Positions 1 to 7,321 of a stretch of 16,016 nt of DNA are shown here, one piece after another. The position numbers and the translations under genes are program-made. Position 1 is the stretch's first letter; the number at the start of each line of letters is the position of its first letter. The stretch comes from Stenotrophomonas maltophilia (lineage in GTDB: Bacteria; Pseudomonadota; Gammaproteobacteria; Xanthomonadales; Xanthomonadaceae), in NCBI GenBank assembly GCA_002435595.1, contig DJBL01000108.1, positions 1 through 16,016 of the forward strand, written 5' to 3'. A model generated the notes under the pieces. It did not search any database. It saw only the letters and a list, made by a program, of their open reading frames with translations, and was not told the origin of the DNA.

Positions 1-626
1 TCCGATCTCGCGCTGGAGGCACCCGGGGCAGCGGCGGTCGGCGTGGGCGTCGGCGCGGCAGCCGGGGCCGTGGCTACGGCGCTGTCCGCGCGCGCATCCA
101 GGGTGACCACTTCGGCCTTGACGTCGTTGCGCACCTTCACTGCCTGCAGGCGCGCGGCTTCGGCCTGGGCGCGATCGGCGTACGGCCCCACGCGCACCCG
201 CCACGCCGGGCGACCGTTGATGGTGGCCGGTTCGCTGAAGCCGGGAAGCTGGGCCTTCTTGAGGTAGGCGATCACCGCGTCGGCATCGGCCTGGCTGCCG
301 TAGGCACCGAAGCTGACCGCGAAATTGCCCGCCGCCACGGCAGGCGAAGTGTCGGTGGCCGCGGTGGCGGCGTCGGCAGCGGCCGGGTCCTGCAGCGGCT
401 GGGTACTGGACGGACCCTGCAGGCCGGTGGCCGCACCGGTGGGTGCCACCAGCGGCAGCTCGCGGGTTTCGAACTGGCCGTCCGACGGCGCCGCAGGCGC
501 ACTGATCGGTACGCTGGCCACGCCGCTGTCAGGCGCAGGGCCTTTGACCAGCATGGGCAGGAAGATCACAGCCAAAGCCACCAGAACGATGGCACCAATC
601 AGTCGCTGTTTCAGAGGAGTATCCAC
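1..626 (-). CDS. SPOR-domain protein, DedD-like, C-terminal end missing
   Basis: The reading frame is open from a GTG at 626 to the left edge, giving 208 codons without a stop. Residues 1-9 are short and basic (DTPLKQRLI). Residues 10-28 form one hydrophobic segment, so the protein is probably a bitopic inner-membrane protein with a periplasmic tail. A Pro/Ala-rich linker follows. Residues about 100-175 look like a SPOR domain: NFAVSFGAYGSQADADAV near the start and AWRVRVGPYADRAQAEAA later. SPOR domains bind denuded glycan strands of septal peptidoglycan. A second Ala/Pro/Thr-rich tail begins near 185 and is cut by the window edge. The gene lies 108 bp downstream of folC in the same direction, matching folC-dedD order in gammaproteobacteria, so a DedD-like role at the division septum is inferred. 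GTG is chosen because no in-frame ATG precedes it and a later start would delete the membrane segment. No strong Shine-Dalgarno sequence is visible. Confidence 0.85.
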   Translation of the reverse strand, partial: MDTPLKQRLIGAIVLVALAVIFLPMLVKGPAPDSGVASVPISAPAAPSDGQFETRELPLVAPTGAATGLQGPSSTQPLQDPAAADAATAATDTSPAVAAGNFAVSFGAYGSQADADAVIAYLKKAQLPGFSEPATINGRPAWRVRVGPYADRAQAEAARLQAVKVRNDVKAEVVTLDARADSAVATAPAAAPTPTPTAAAPGASSARS

Positions 627-665
627 GGAAGGCAGGCAGGGGCGGCGCGGCGGAATGCCACGGCG

Positions 666-671
666 ATTATA
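666..671 (-). promoter_or_regulatory. candidate -10 box for the SPOR gene
   Basis: The minus strand reads TATAAT, a perfect consensus -10, 40 nt upstream of the GTG start. A hexamer at the -35 spacing (GACGCC) is poor. It lies between the folC stop and the SPOR gene, so the SPOR gene may have its own promoter besides readthrough from folC. Confidence 0.4.
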
Positions 672-734
672 CGGGTGTCCGCGTGAGCGGCGTCTGCTGC
701 GGCTGAACGGCTGCCGCGTGCTGCGATGGCCCGC

Positions 735-2009
735 TCAGTCGACAGCGTCCAGCCATTGCAGGGCCTGGGCGGCGGTGTGGAACGAGCCGAACACCAGCAC
801 CCGGTCACCGGCCGCGGCCTCGGCCACGGCCGCCTGCAGTGCCGCGGCCACGCTGTCATGGCAGTGGCCGGCGCCCGCTGCGGTGTCGTGCAGGCGCGAC
901 TGCAACGCCGCAGCGCTCTGTGCGCGGGCACCGTCCAGGCCGGCCAGGTGCCAGGCCTGTACCTGGCCCTCCAGCGCCTGCACCACGCCGACCGCATCCT
1001 TGTCCTGCAGCGCGGCAAACACCGCCACGGTGCGACCGGCCACCGGTGCGGCCTTCAGTGCGGCGGCCAGTTCACGCGCGGCCTGCGGGTTGTGGCCGAC
1101 GTCCACCAGCACCTCCACGCCGTCGCGATCAACCCGCTGCAGACGCCCGCGGATGCGCGCATTGGCCACGCCTTCGATGATGGCGGTGCGCGGCAGCGGC
1201 TTGTCCAGCGTGCGCAGCGCGGCAATGGCCGAGGCCGCGTTGCGCAACTGGATCGGGCCGCGCAGTGCCGGCAGCGGCAGGTCGATGCGGAACCCGACAT
1301 CGCGCCAGCGCCAGTGCTGGCCATCGACCACATCGGCAAAGAAATCGCTGCCACCGCGGATCGCATTGGCGCCCAGCAGGTAGGCCCGCGCCAGTACGCT
1401 GGAGGGCGGATCGGTCTCGCCCAGGATCACCGGCTTCCACCCGCGGATGATGCCGGCCTTTTCCGCACCGATCGCCTCGCGGTCCTGGCCCAGCCAGTCG
1501 CTGTGGTCGATGTCCACGGTAGTGATCACCGCCACGTCGGCATCGACGATGTTGACCGCATCCAGCCGCCCGCCCAGGCCCACTTCCAGCACCGCCAGGT
1601 CCAACCCGGCGTTGCCGAACAGGTGCAGCGCGGCCAGCGTGCCGTACTCGAAATAAGTCAGCGTGGTGCTGCCACGGGCGTCTTCGATCGCATCGAACGC
1701 GGCCACCAGCGCCGCATCGGTGACCTCCTCGCCCTGGATGCGGACCCGCTCGTTGTAGCGCAGCAGGTGTGGGGAGGTGTACGCGCCGACCTTCCAGCCG
1801 GCCGCGCGCGCGATCGCTTCGATGAAGGCGACCGTGGAGCCCTTGCCGTTGGTGCCGCCGACCACGATGGTGTGCGCGCCCGGCTGCCCCACCCCCATCG
1901 CCTGGGCCACGTGACGCACGCGGTCCAGGCCCATGTCGATGCTGGCGGGGTGCTGCTGCTCGATGTAGGCGAGCCAATCGGTGAGGGTCTGCGGGCGGGC
2001 GGTGGTCAT
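735..2009 (-). CDS. folC: Bifunctional dihydrofolate synthase / folylpolyglutamate synthase
   Basis: The 424-residue product is the usual length for FolC. This cytoplasmic ligase adds glutamate to dihydropteroate to make dihydrofolate, and adds further glutamates to tetrahydrofolates, using ATP. Visible Mur-ligase-type motifs are the P-loop GGTNGKGST (51-59), TSPHL (78-82), VGLGGRLDAVN (143-153), VDIDHSDWLG (165-174) and AEKAGI (182-187), whose lysine K184 is the one carbamylated in this family. The C-terminal part contains VLVDVGHNPQAA, the ligand-binding region of the second domain. The gene starts 46 bp after the phosphatase gene and is followed by the SPOR gene, all on the minus strand, so co-transcription is likely. 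The start at 2009 gives the expected N-terminus (TLTDWLAYIE), although no clear Shine-Dalgarno sequence precedes it. Confidence 0.96.
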   Translation of the reverse strand: MTTARPQTLTDWLAYIEQQHPASIDMGLDRVRHVAQAMGVGQPGAHTIVVGGTNGKGSTVAFIEAIARAAGWKVGAYTSPHLLRYNERVRIQGEEVTDAALVAAFDAIEDARGSTTLTYFEYGTLAALHLFGNAGLDLAVLEVGLGGRLDAVNIVDADVAVITTVDIDHSDWLGQDREAIGAEKAGIIRGWKPVILGETDPPSSVLARAYLLGANAIRGGSDFFADVVDGQHWRWRDVGFRIDLPLPALRGPIQLRNAASAIAALRTLDKPLPRTAIIEGVANARIRGRLQRVDRDGVEVLVDVGHNPQAARELAAALKAAPVAGRTVAVFAALQDKDAVGVVQALEGQVQAWHLAGLDGARAQSAAALQSRLHDTAAGAGHCHDSVAAALQAAVAEAAAGDRVLVFGSFHTAAQALQWLDAVD

Positions 2010-2055
2010 GGGCGTTGGATCGATGGGACGGACGACGGGATGGGACGCGGGGCGG

Positions 2056-2700
2056 TTACAGCGCGCGGTGCTTGGCTTCGCCGAAGAACGGGGTGTGGTG
2101 GGCGCAGTCGTTCAGGCGCACCACTTCCAGGCCGTCCAGGTCGGCGCCTTCAAGCAGGTTCAGCGTGGTCGGTGCCTGGCGGAAGGTCCACAGCCGCGAC
2201 AGCGGCAGGCCCAGGATGCGGCACAGGATCACGCGGTTCACCGCGTCGTGGGCCACCACCAGCAGCGTGTCATGCTCGCCGAGGCCGTCGGCCGCGCGGG
2301 CCAGGCCGCGCCAGCTGCGCTCCAGCACCAGGCGCAGGGATTCGCCGCCGGGCATCAGCACGGTGTCCGGTTCATCACGCCAGGCCTGCAGGCGCGAGGG
2401 GTCTTTTTCGTGGATTTCGCTGGCCAGCAGGCCTTCCCACTCACCGTGGGCGATCTCCTGCAGGTCCGGCTCGGTCAGCAGCATCGGGGCGCGTTCGGCG
2501 CCAAGGGCCAACTGAGCGGTGCGTTGCGCACGCGACAGCGGCGAGGCCACCGCGCGGGTGATATCCACCGACTTCAGGCGCTCCCCGAGGGCCTGCGCCT
2601 GGGCGTCACCGATCGGCGACAACGGGATATCAATCTGGCCCTGGTAGCGGCCTTCGGCGTTCCACGGTGTTTCACCGTGGCGGGCAAGCAGGATGCGCAT
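2056..2700 (-). CDS. Histidine phosphatase family protein (GpmB/CobC-like)
   Basis: This 214-residue protein belongs to the histidine phosphatase (phosphoglycerate mutase-like) superfamily. It begins MRILLARHGE, with the phospho-accepting histidine at 8 in the RHGE motif. Other expected active-site residues are R57 in SPLSRAQRT, E82 in the segment QEIAHGEWEG, and H151 in VVAHDAVNRV. The length fits the small GpmB/CobC/PhoE-type phosphatases rather than true cofactor-dependent mutases. The substrate cannot be read from sequence. The start at 2700 is preferred because the RHG motif normally lies within ten residues of the N-terminus and AAGGA lies about 12 nt upstream. An alternative ATG at 2742 would add 14 residues, falls inside the palindrome at 2736-2762 and has no ribosome binding site. 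The gene is probably the first of an operon with folC. Confidence 0.92.
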   Translation of the reverse strand: MRILLARHGETPWNAEGRYQGQIDIPLSPIGDAQAQALGERLKSVDITRAVASPLSRAQRTAQLALGAERAPMLLTEPDLQEIAHGEWEGLLASEIHEKDPSRLQAWRDEPDTVLMPGGESLRLVLERSWRGLARAADGLGEHDTLLVVAHDAVNRVILCRILGLPLSRLWTFRQAPTTLNLLEGADLDGLEVVRLNDCAHHTPFFGEAKHRAL

Positions 2701-2735
2701 GCGTACTGGGAGTCCTTGGGGGAGGAATGCTGTCG

Positions 2736-2762
2736 CGATCATTCACATGCTGTGAATGATCG
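2736..2762. promoter_or_regulatory. 27-bp perfect palindrome, candidate operator
   Basis: Twelve-bp arms CGATCATTCACA and TGTGAATGATCG are separated by TGC and pair perfectly. The site lies 35 bp upstream of the phosphatase start, just downstream of a possible -10 box, so a bound protein could block transcription of the phosphatase-folC operon. In RNA it would form a 12-bp hairpin with a 3-nt loop. The arms are fairly AT-rich for this genome and no T-run follows on the minus strand, so a protein-binding site is more likely than a terminator. The half-site TGTGA faces outward, opposite to a CRP/Clp site. The regulator is not identified. Confidence 0.6.
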
Positions 2763-2774
2763 AGGGGGAGACGC

Positions 2775-2780
2775 ATGATA
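2775..2780 (-). promoter_or_regulatory. candidate -10 box for the phosphatase-folC operon
   Basis: The minus strand reads TATCAT, five of six matches to the -10 consensus. Transcription would begin near 2768, just before the palindrome at 2736-2762. The -35 position (2798-2803) lies inside a REP stem-loop and matches poorly. Confidence 0.3.
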
Positions 2781-2784
2781 CCCG

Positions 2785-2810
2785 GTAGATGCCGACCGTT
2801 GGTCGGCATG
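2785..2810 (+). repeat. GTAG-headed REP (SMAG-type) element
   Basis: A GTAG head is followed by a stem-loop with arms ATGCCGACC (2789-2797) and GGTCGGCAT (2801-2809) around GTT. This matches the layout of the GTAG REP sequences of Stenotrophomonas. The same CCGACCGTTGGTCGG core recurs at 8542-9000. Confidence 0.8.
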
Positions 2811-2835
2811 CGCCCTGGCCCTGCACTGCCCGCAT

Positions 2836-2852
2836 GCCGACCCACGGTCGGC
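2836..2852 (-). repeat. Degenerate REP stem-loop
   Basis: The arms GCCGACC (2836-2842) and GGTCGGC (2846-2852) pair around CAC. The expected CTAC (GTAG on the minus strand) after the right arm is replaced by CTGT. It is probably the decayed inverted partner of the REP at 2785-2810. Confidence 0.6.
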
Positions 2853-2865
2853 CTGTTCCCAACGA

Positions 2866-2895
2866 AAAACCCCGCGGCGTTCGCCGCGGGGTTTT
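2866..2895 (-). terminator. Rho-independent terminator of the S46 peptidase gene
   Basis: GC-rich arms CCCCGCGGCG (2870-2879) and CGCCGCGGGG (2882-2891) pair around TT and are flanked by A4 and T4. On the minus strand the stem is followed by a T5 run. It starts 6 bp beyond the peptidase stop codon. The symmetric A and T tracts suggest it could work in both directions. Confidence 0.9.
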
Positions 2896-2900
2896 GAGGG

Positions 2901-5063
2901 TCAACGCGCCAGGTTCAGCTCTTTGAGCAGCTGCGGCGCGGGCGCCACTTCCTGCATGATCCACTGCATGTAGCGGCTGTCCACCGCGATCATGCGGGTC
3001 ATCACCGGGTCGAACACCCAGTTGGAGCTGACCGACTCCCAGTTGCCGTCGAACGCCAGGCCCACCAGCTTGCCGTGCGCATCCAGCACCGGCGAGCCGG
3101 AGTTGCCGCCGGTGATGTCCAGGTTGGACAGGAAGTTCACCGGCACCGAGCCGATCCGCTTGTCTTCCAGGCCGCCGTAGCGTTTGGCCTTGACCGCCTC
3201 CAGCAGCGCCTTGGGCGAATCGAACGGATCCACGCCGGTTTCCTTGGCAGCCACGCCTTCCAGGGTGGTGAACGGGGTGTAGTTCACCCCGTCCTTGGCA
3301 TAGCCCATCACGTTGCCGAAGGTGATGCGCAGCGACAGGTTGGCATCGGGGTAGACGAAGCCGCCCTTGCTCTTCTTGTAGTCGGCCACGGCCTGCAGGT
3401 ACAGCGGGCGGGCGGTCAGCGATTCGCCTTCGCGGATCTTCTTCTGCTCTTCCTGCTTGAGCAGCGACGGCATCGCCGCCACGGCGTACTGGATGGCCGG
3501 ATCGGTGCTGGCCTCGAAGGCGGCGCGGTCGGCCTTGAACCAGGCCAGGCGCTTGTCCAGGCTGCCCAGTTCGGTGCCGCCCAGCTTGGCCACCAGTGCC
3601 TTGACCGCGTTGGCATCGCTGCCGGCCAGCCAGGTGTTGAGCACCTCGTTGCTGCGTTGTTCGGCCGGCAGGGCGACGTACTGGTCCAGCCAGTAGGTCT
3701 GCAGCTGCTGGTCCATCTTCGCCACATAGCGGCGATCCATCTGCTTCAGGCCGCCTTCGATGGTGGTCAGGTCGCGCTCCTGGAAGCCCGCTTCGCGCTC
3801 GGCGTCGGGCTTGGCGCGCTCGATCGACAGGCGGTACAGCGACAGGGCCGCGCCCACCGCCGAGGTGCTGTTGAACTGGCTCACGAACAGGTCGCGCTCG
3901 CGCGTGGCCTTGCTGGTATCCAGGTGCTTGATCAGCTGCGCGTGCGCGGCCAGCGCCGGCTTGCCGGCAGCGCCCTGCTGCTTCAGCCAGGCCAGCACGG
4001 CCGCTTCTTCAGCCTTCTTCTGGCCGGCCGCGTCGATGCGCTTGAAACCTTCAAGCTGGCCGACGTAGTTCTTGGCCACGTTGTTCATGCTGGCCGCGGT
4101 GGCGGCGTACTTCACCTTGATGTCGGCGTCGGCCTTGCCGGCCTCGTCGATCATCTTCAGCACCGCGTTGTAGTGCCGGGCGATGGTCGGGTAGGTCCAG
4201 CCCGCGGTTTCATTGAACTCACCGGCCAGCGCATAGCGGTTGGTGCGGCCCGGGTAGCCGGCCACCATGACGAAGTCGTCGGCCCCCAGCGGCTGGTCGG
4301 CGAACTTCAGGAAATGCCGGGGCTGGTACGGCACGTTGTCGGCCGCGAAGGCGGCCGGCTTGCCGTCCTTGCCCACGTAGGCGCGGTAGAACGAGAAATC
4401 GCCGGTGTGGCGCGGCCACATCCAGTTGTCGACGTCGCCCCCGAACTTGCCCACGCTGCCCGGGGGCGCATAGACCAGGCGCACGTCCTTGATTTCCATG
4501 TTGCGGAACAGGCGGTAGGTGTTGCCACCGGAGAAGCTGAAGAGGCGGCAGCGGAAACCGGCATCGGCTTCGCAGGCGGCGGTCTGGGCCTTGTCGAACG
4601 CATCCAGCGCGCGGGTGCGGGCCAGCGGGTCCTTGCCGGCGGCGGCGATCGCGGCCTTGGCCTGGGCGGTCACATCGGTGATCTGGTCGAGCACGAACAC
4701 GCGCGCGTTCGGGCCTGCGCTCAGCTCGTCCTTCAGGGTGGGAGCGTTGAAGCCGTCCTTGATCAGGTTCTTCTGGGCCGTGGAGTTGAGCTGGATCGCC
4801 CCGTAGGCGCAGTGGTGGTTGGTCACCACCAGGCCCTGCGGCGAAACAAAGCTGGCGGTGCAGCCGCCCAGGGCCACGACCGCGCCCATCGGGTCGCCGG
4901 TCAGGTTGGAGATCTGCTCCGGGGACAGCTTCAGCCCCGCCTGCTTGAGCGGGCCGGCGATCTCCGGCAGCTGCTGCGGCACCCACATGCCTTCAGCGGC
5001 TTGGGCGACCTGGACCAGCCCAAGGCTGGCGACGACGGAGAAAGCGAGCAGGTTCGAGCGCAT
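2901..5063 (-). CDS. S46 family dipeptidyl-peptidase, DPP7-like
   Basis: This 720-residue exported serine exopeptidase belongs to MEROPS family S46, which releases dipeptides from the N-termini of oligopeptides in the periplasm. Residues 1-22 are a signal peptide ending in AQA. The triad is visible: H84 in TNHHCAYGAI, D222 in RHTGDFSFYRAYV and S655 in GGNSGSP. All three sit two residues below the positions I recall for the Pseudoxanthomonas DAP BII enzyme (H86, D224, S657). G673 in FDGNWE occupies the S1-specificity position. Glycine there is typical of DPP7-type enzymes that accept hydrophobic residues, whereas arginine marks the acidic-specific DPP11 type. The frame extends upstream, but the start at 5063 gives the signal peptide directly and has AGGGG about 9 nt before it. 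A terminator follows the gene. Export and a role in peptide nutrition are inferred from family knowledge. Confidence 0.94.
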   Translation of the reverse strand: MRSNLLAFSVVASLGLVQVAQAAEGMWVPQQLPEIAGPLKQAGLKLSPEQISNLTGDPMGAVVALGGCTASFVSPQGLVVTNHHCAYGAIQLNSTAQKNLIKDGFNAPTLKDELSAGPNARVFVLDQITDVTAQAKAAIAAAGKDPLARTRALDAFDKAQTAACEADAGFRCRLFSFSGGNTYRLFRNMEIKDVRLVYAPPGSVGKFGGDVDNWMWPRHTGDFSFYRAYVGKDGKPAAFAADNVPYQPRHFLKFADQPLGADDFVMVAGYPGRTNRYALAGEFNETAGWTYPTIARHYNAVLKMIDEAGKADADIKVKYAATAASMNNVAKNYVGQLEGFKRIDAAGQKKAEEAAVLAWLKQQGAAGKPALAAHAQLIKHLDTSKATRERDLFVSQFNSTSAVGAALSLYRLSIERAKPDAEREAGFQERDLTTIEGGLKQMDRRYVAKMDQQLQTYWLDQYVALPAEQRSNEVLNTWLAGSDANAVKALVAKLGGTELGSLDKRLAWFKADRAAFEASTDPAIQYAVAAMPSLLKQEEQKKIREGESLTARPLYLQAVADYKKSKGGFVYPDANLSLRITFGNVMGYAKDGVNYTPFTTLEGVAAKETGVDPFDSPKALLEAVKAKRYGGLEDKRIGSVPVNFLSNLDITGGNSGSPVLDAHGKLVGLAFDGNWESVSSNWVFDPVMTRMIAVDSRYMQWIMQEVAPAPQLLKELNLAR

Positions 5064-5091
5064 TGAGCAGCCCCTGGTGAAAGAACTCCCG

Positions 5092-5097
5092 AGTGTA
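5092..5097 (-). promoter_or_regulatory. candidate -10 box for the S46 peptidase gene
   Basis: The minus strand reads TACACT, four of six matches to the consensus, 28 nt upstream of the start codon. There is no convincing -35. The 193-bp interval to tdh is shared by two divergent genes. Confidence 0.3.
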
Positions 5098-5204
5098 GCC
5101 CAGCCCCCTGCCCCGGCCCGATGCCCGGAAGTCATGGGGTGGCCAGGCGCGGGGGTCCGCCCCGATCCGCCCGCAACGCAACATGGGAAACCGCCCGGCA
5201 CCTC

Positions 5205-5210
5205 TATAAT
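5205..5210 (+). promoter_or_regulatory. -10 box of tdh
   Basis: TATAAT is a perfect consensus -10 placed 46 bp before the chosen tdh start (31 bp before the alternative ATG at 5242). The -35 position is not recognisable (CATGGG). Transcription would begin near 5217. Confidence 0.55.
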
Positions 5211-5256
5211 CCGCGTTTTCCCCCAGACGAGTTCCACCCCGATGGCGCAGCAAACA

Positions 5257-6279
5257 ATGAAGGCCCTGGTCAAGCGCGAAGCCGCCAAGGGCATCTGGCT
5301 GGAAGAGGTTCCGGTCCCCACCCCGGGCCCGAACGAGGTCCTGATCAAGCTGGAAAAGACCGCCATCTGCGGTACCGACCTGCACATCTACCTGTGGGAC
5401 GAGTGGAGCCAGCGCACCATCAAGCCGGGCCTGACCATCGGCCACGAGTTCGTCGGCCGGATCGCCGCGATCGGGCCGGGCGTCACCGGTTACGAGCTCG
5501 GCCAGCGCGTCTCGGCCGAAGGCCACATCGTCTGCGGCCACTGCCGCAACTGCCGTGGCGGCCGCCAGCACCTGTGCCCCAACACCGTGGGCATCGGCGT
5601 CAACGTCAACGGCGCCTTTGCCGAATACATGGTGATGCCGGCCAGCAACCTGTGGCCGATCCCCGACCAGATCCCGTCCGAGCTGGCCGCCTTTTTCGAT
5701 CCCTACGGCAACGCCGCGCACTGCGCGCTGGAGTTCAACGTGATCGGCGAAGACGTGCTGATCACCGGTGCCGGTCCGATCGGCATCATCGCCGCCGGCA
5801 TCTGCAAGCACATCGGCGCGCGCAACGTGGTGGTCACCGACGTCAACGATTTCCGCCTGAAGCTGGCGGCGGACATGGGCGCCACCCGCGTGGTCAACGT
5901 GTCCAACACCTCGCTCAAGGACGTGATGAAGGAACTGCACATGGAGGGCTTCGACGTGGGCCTGGAAATGAGCGGCAACCCGCGCGCGTTCAACGACATG
6001 CTCGACTGCATGTACCACGGCGGCAAGATCGCCATGCTCGGCATCATGCCCAAGGGCGCCGGCTGCGACTGGGACAAGATCATCTTCAAGGGCCTGACCG
6101 TGCAGGGCATCTACGGCCGCAAGATGTACGAGACCTGGTACAAGATGACCCAGCTGGTCCTGTCCGGCTTCCCGCTCGGCAAGGTGATGACCCACCAGCT
6201 GCCGATCGACGAGTTCCAGAAGGGCTTTGACCTGATGGAACAGGGCAAGGCCGGCAAGGTCGTGCTGAGCTGGAACTGA
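5257..6279 (+). CDS. tdh: L-threonine 3-dehydrogenase
   Basis: This 340-residue zinc- and NAD-dependent medium-chain dehydrogenase oxidises L-threonine to 2-amino-3-ketobutyrate, the substrate of Kbl encoded nearby. From the start MKALVKREAAKG the numbering coincides with the E. coli enzyme. Catalytic zinc residues are C38 in AICGTD and H63/E64 in GHEFVG. Structural zinc cysteines are C93, C96, C99 and C107 in CGHCRNCRGGRQHLC. The NAD-binding loop GAGPIG is at 171-176. The C-terminal motif FDVGLEMSGNPRAF is typical of Tdh. An ATG at 5242 in the same frame would add five residues (MAQQT). Neither start has a clear ribosome binding site, and 5257 is preferred on homology. The gene ends before a strong terminator and is not in one transcript with kbl. 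Confidence 0.96.
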   Translation: MKALVKREAAKGIWLEEVPVPTPGPNEVLIKLEKTAICGTDLHIYLWDEWSQRTIKPGLTIGHEFVGRIAAIGPGVTGYELGQRVSAEGHIVCGHCRNCRGGRQHLCPNTVGIGVNVNGAFAEYMVMPASNLWPIPDQIPSELAAFFDPYGNAAHCALEFNVIGEDVLITGAGPIGIIAAGICKHIGARNVVVTDVNDFRLKLAADMGATRVVNVSNTSLKDVMKELHMEGFDVGLEMSGNPRAFNDMLDCMYHGGKIAMLGIMPKGAGCDWDKIIFKGLTVQGIYGRKMYETWYKMTQLVLSGFPLGKVMTHQLPIDEFQKGFDLMEQGKAGKVVLSWN

Positions 6280-6375
6280 TCCGCCGCGGTCACCCCACGC
6301 GGGTGACCTGCCGCTGCGCCGATCGTGGCCCGGCGGCGGCAGCGGCCGGGCGTTGCTCGGCATGCTGCCGAGAAG

Positions 6376-6407
6376 ATGAAAAAGGCGCCTTTCGGCGCCT
6401 TTTTCAT
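6376..6407. terminator. Bidirectional terminator between tdh and the TorF-like gene
   Basis: Perfect 14-bp arms (6376-6389 and 6394-6407) with GGCGCC cores and TTTC loop are flanked by A5 and T5 tracts. The convergent genes tdh (plus) and the TorF-like gene (minus, stop at 6425) can both use it. Confidence 0.92.
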
Positions 6408-6424
6408 GTCCTTCGCCGCTCAGG

Positions 6425-7126
6425 TCATTTGCCGACGGCGACGGTGAACACCACGCGGTTGTCGGCGAGCTTGCCCGAGTTGTCGCGACCGTTGCCGTCG
6501 GTGCCGTAGTAGCCCAGGCCCAGCGTGACCAGCCCGAAGCTGCGGTTCACGCCGATGTTCCAGTCGGTGTAGTCCTTGGCGATGCCGTTCTCGAAGGTGC
6601 TGCGGCCCACATTGGCGGTGAGGTTGAACTCCTGCGGCAGCGCCCACTCGGTGCCCACCGCGTAGTACCAGCCGTCGGTGTCGGTGTTCCAGACATCATT
6701 GGTGTAGGCCACCGTCAGGTTGTAATGCTCGGCGAAGGTGGTCTTGGTGATCAGCTCGGTGTAGGCCAGCTCGCTGGCGCCCGGGTAGCTGTAGTGGTTG
6801 AGCATCACGTCGAAGTTGACGTTGTCGGTCACGTCCACGCCGTAGCCGATGAAGTAGTCCACCTCCAGGTCCGGGCTGCCATCGCCGAAGTCCACGCCCG
6901 AACCCCACACACCCGCGTACAGGCCCACCGGCGAGGTGTAGGTGAAGCCGGCCTGGCCGGTCGGGTCCTCATCGGTCTGGGACACGCCACGGAACACGTA
7001 GTCGGAAACGGCGGTGACGTTCCAGCTGAACGGCGATTCGGCCTCGTCCTGGGCACTGGCGGCAAACGGGGCAAGCAGGGCGGCGCAGAGCACAGCGGCG
7101 GCGGTACAGCGCGTGGCGTGGTTCAT
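6425..7126 (-). CDS. TorF family putative outer-membrane protein
   Basis: The 233-residue product has a signal peptide with predicted cleavage after ASA at residue 25. The mature protein is rich in alternating hydrophobic/polar stretches and aromatic residues, as in a small beta-barrel. The mature N-terminus FSWNVTAVSDYVFRGVSQT is characteristic of the TorF/Gcw_chp family (TIGR02001-like), with PDLEVDYFIGYGVDV and the strand-like VTLGLGYYGTDG further on. Family members are thought to be outer-membrane porins of uncertain substrate. The start at 7126 has GGAGAG about 8 nt upstream and puts the signal peptide first, although the frame is open far upstream, antisense to kbl. The gene sits between tdh and kbl on the opposite strand and shares a 195-bp intergenic region with kbl. 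A link to threonine or amino-acid uptake is only suggested by position. Confidence 0.88.
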   Translation of the reverse strand: MNHATRCTAAAVLCAALLAPFAASAQDEAESPFSWNVTAVSDYVFRGVSQTDEDPTGQAGFTYTSPVGLYAGVWGSGVDFGDGSPDLEVDYFIGYGVDVTDNVNFDVMLNHYSYPGASELAYTELITKTTFAEHYNLTVAYTNDVWNTDTDGWYYAVGTEWALPQEFNLTANVGRSTFENGIAKDYTDWNIGVNRSFGLVTLGLGYYGTDGNGRDNSGKLADNRVVFTVAVGK

Positions 7127-7177
7127 GCGGGTCTCTCCAGACGTGGGGGGTGGACGGAACGGCGGCGGTTTACGGTT

Positions 7178-7205
7178 TTTTAACCTGATTGATATTGCGA
7201 TGCAA
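7178..7205 (-). promoter_or_regulatory. candidate promoter of the TorF-like gene
   Basis: On the minus strand a TTGCAT -35-like hexamer (7205-7200) is followed after 16 bp by TTAAAA (7183-7178). This is the only AT-rich stretch of the torF-kbl intergenic region. The leader would be about 45 nt. Confidence 0.35.
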
Positions 7206-7285
7206 CAATCACGTGTGCAACCGTCGTCGCGTCGGGCGCCCGGGCGCGCCCCTGCGCCGTTCCCCGGCACCCGGCCGCGGCAGGT

Positions 7286-7291
7286 AAAATC
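7286..7291 (+). promoter_or_regulatory. candidate -10 box of kbl
   Basis: TAAAAT, five of six matches to the consensus, lies 30 bp before the kbl start codon. No -35 hexamer is recognisable in the GC-rich sequence upstream. Confidence 0.35.
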
Positions 7292-7321
7292 CCCGGTTTC
7301 CCGTGCCGAAGACTGCCTGCC

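Noticed and set aside
726..2561. Long open frame antisense to folC and the phosphatase gene, and similar long antisense frames over the S46, tdh and fadH genes
   Set aside because: High GC at third positions of the real genes keeps opposite frames open. The proteins show no known motifs, while the sense frames have full domain signatures.
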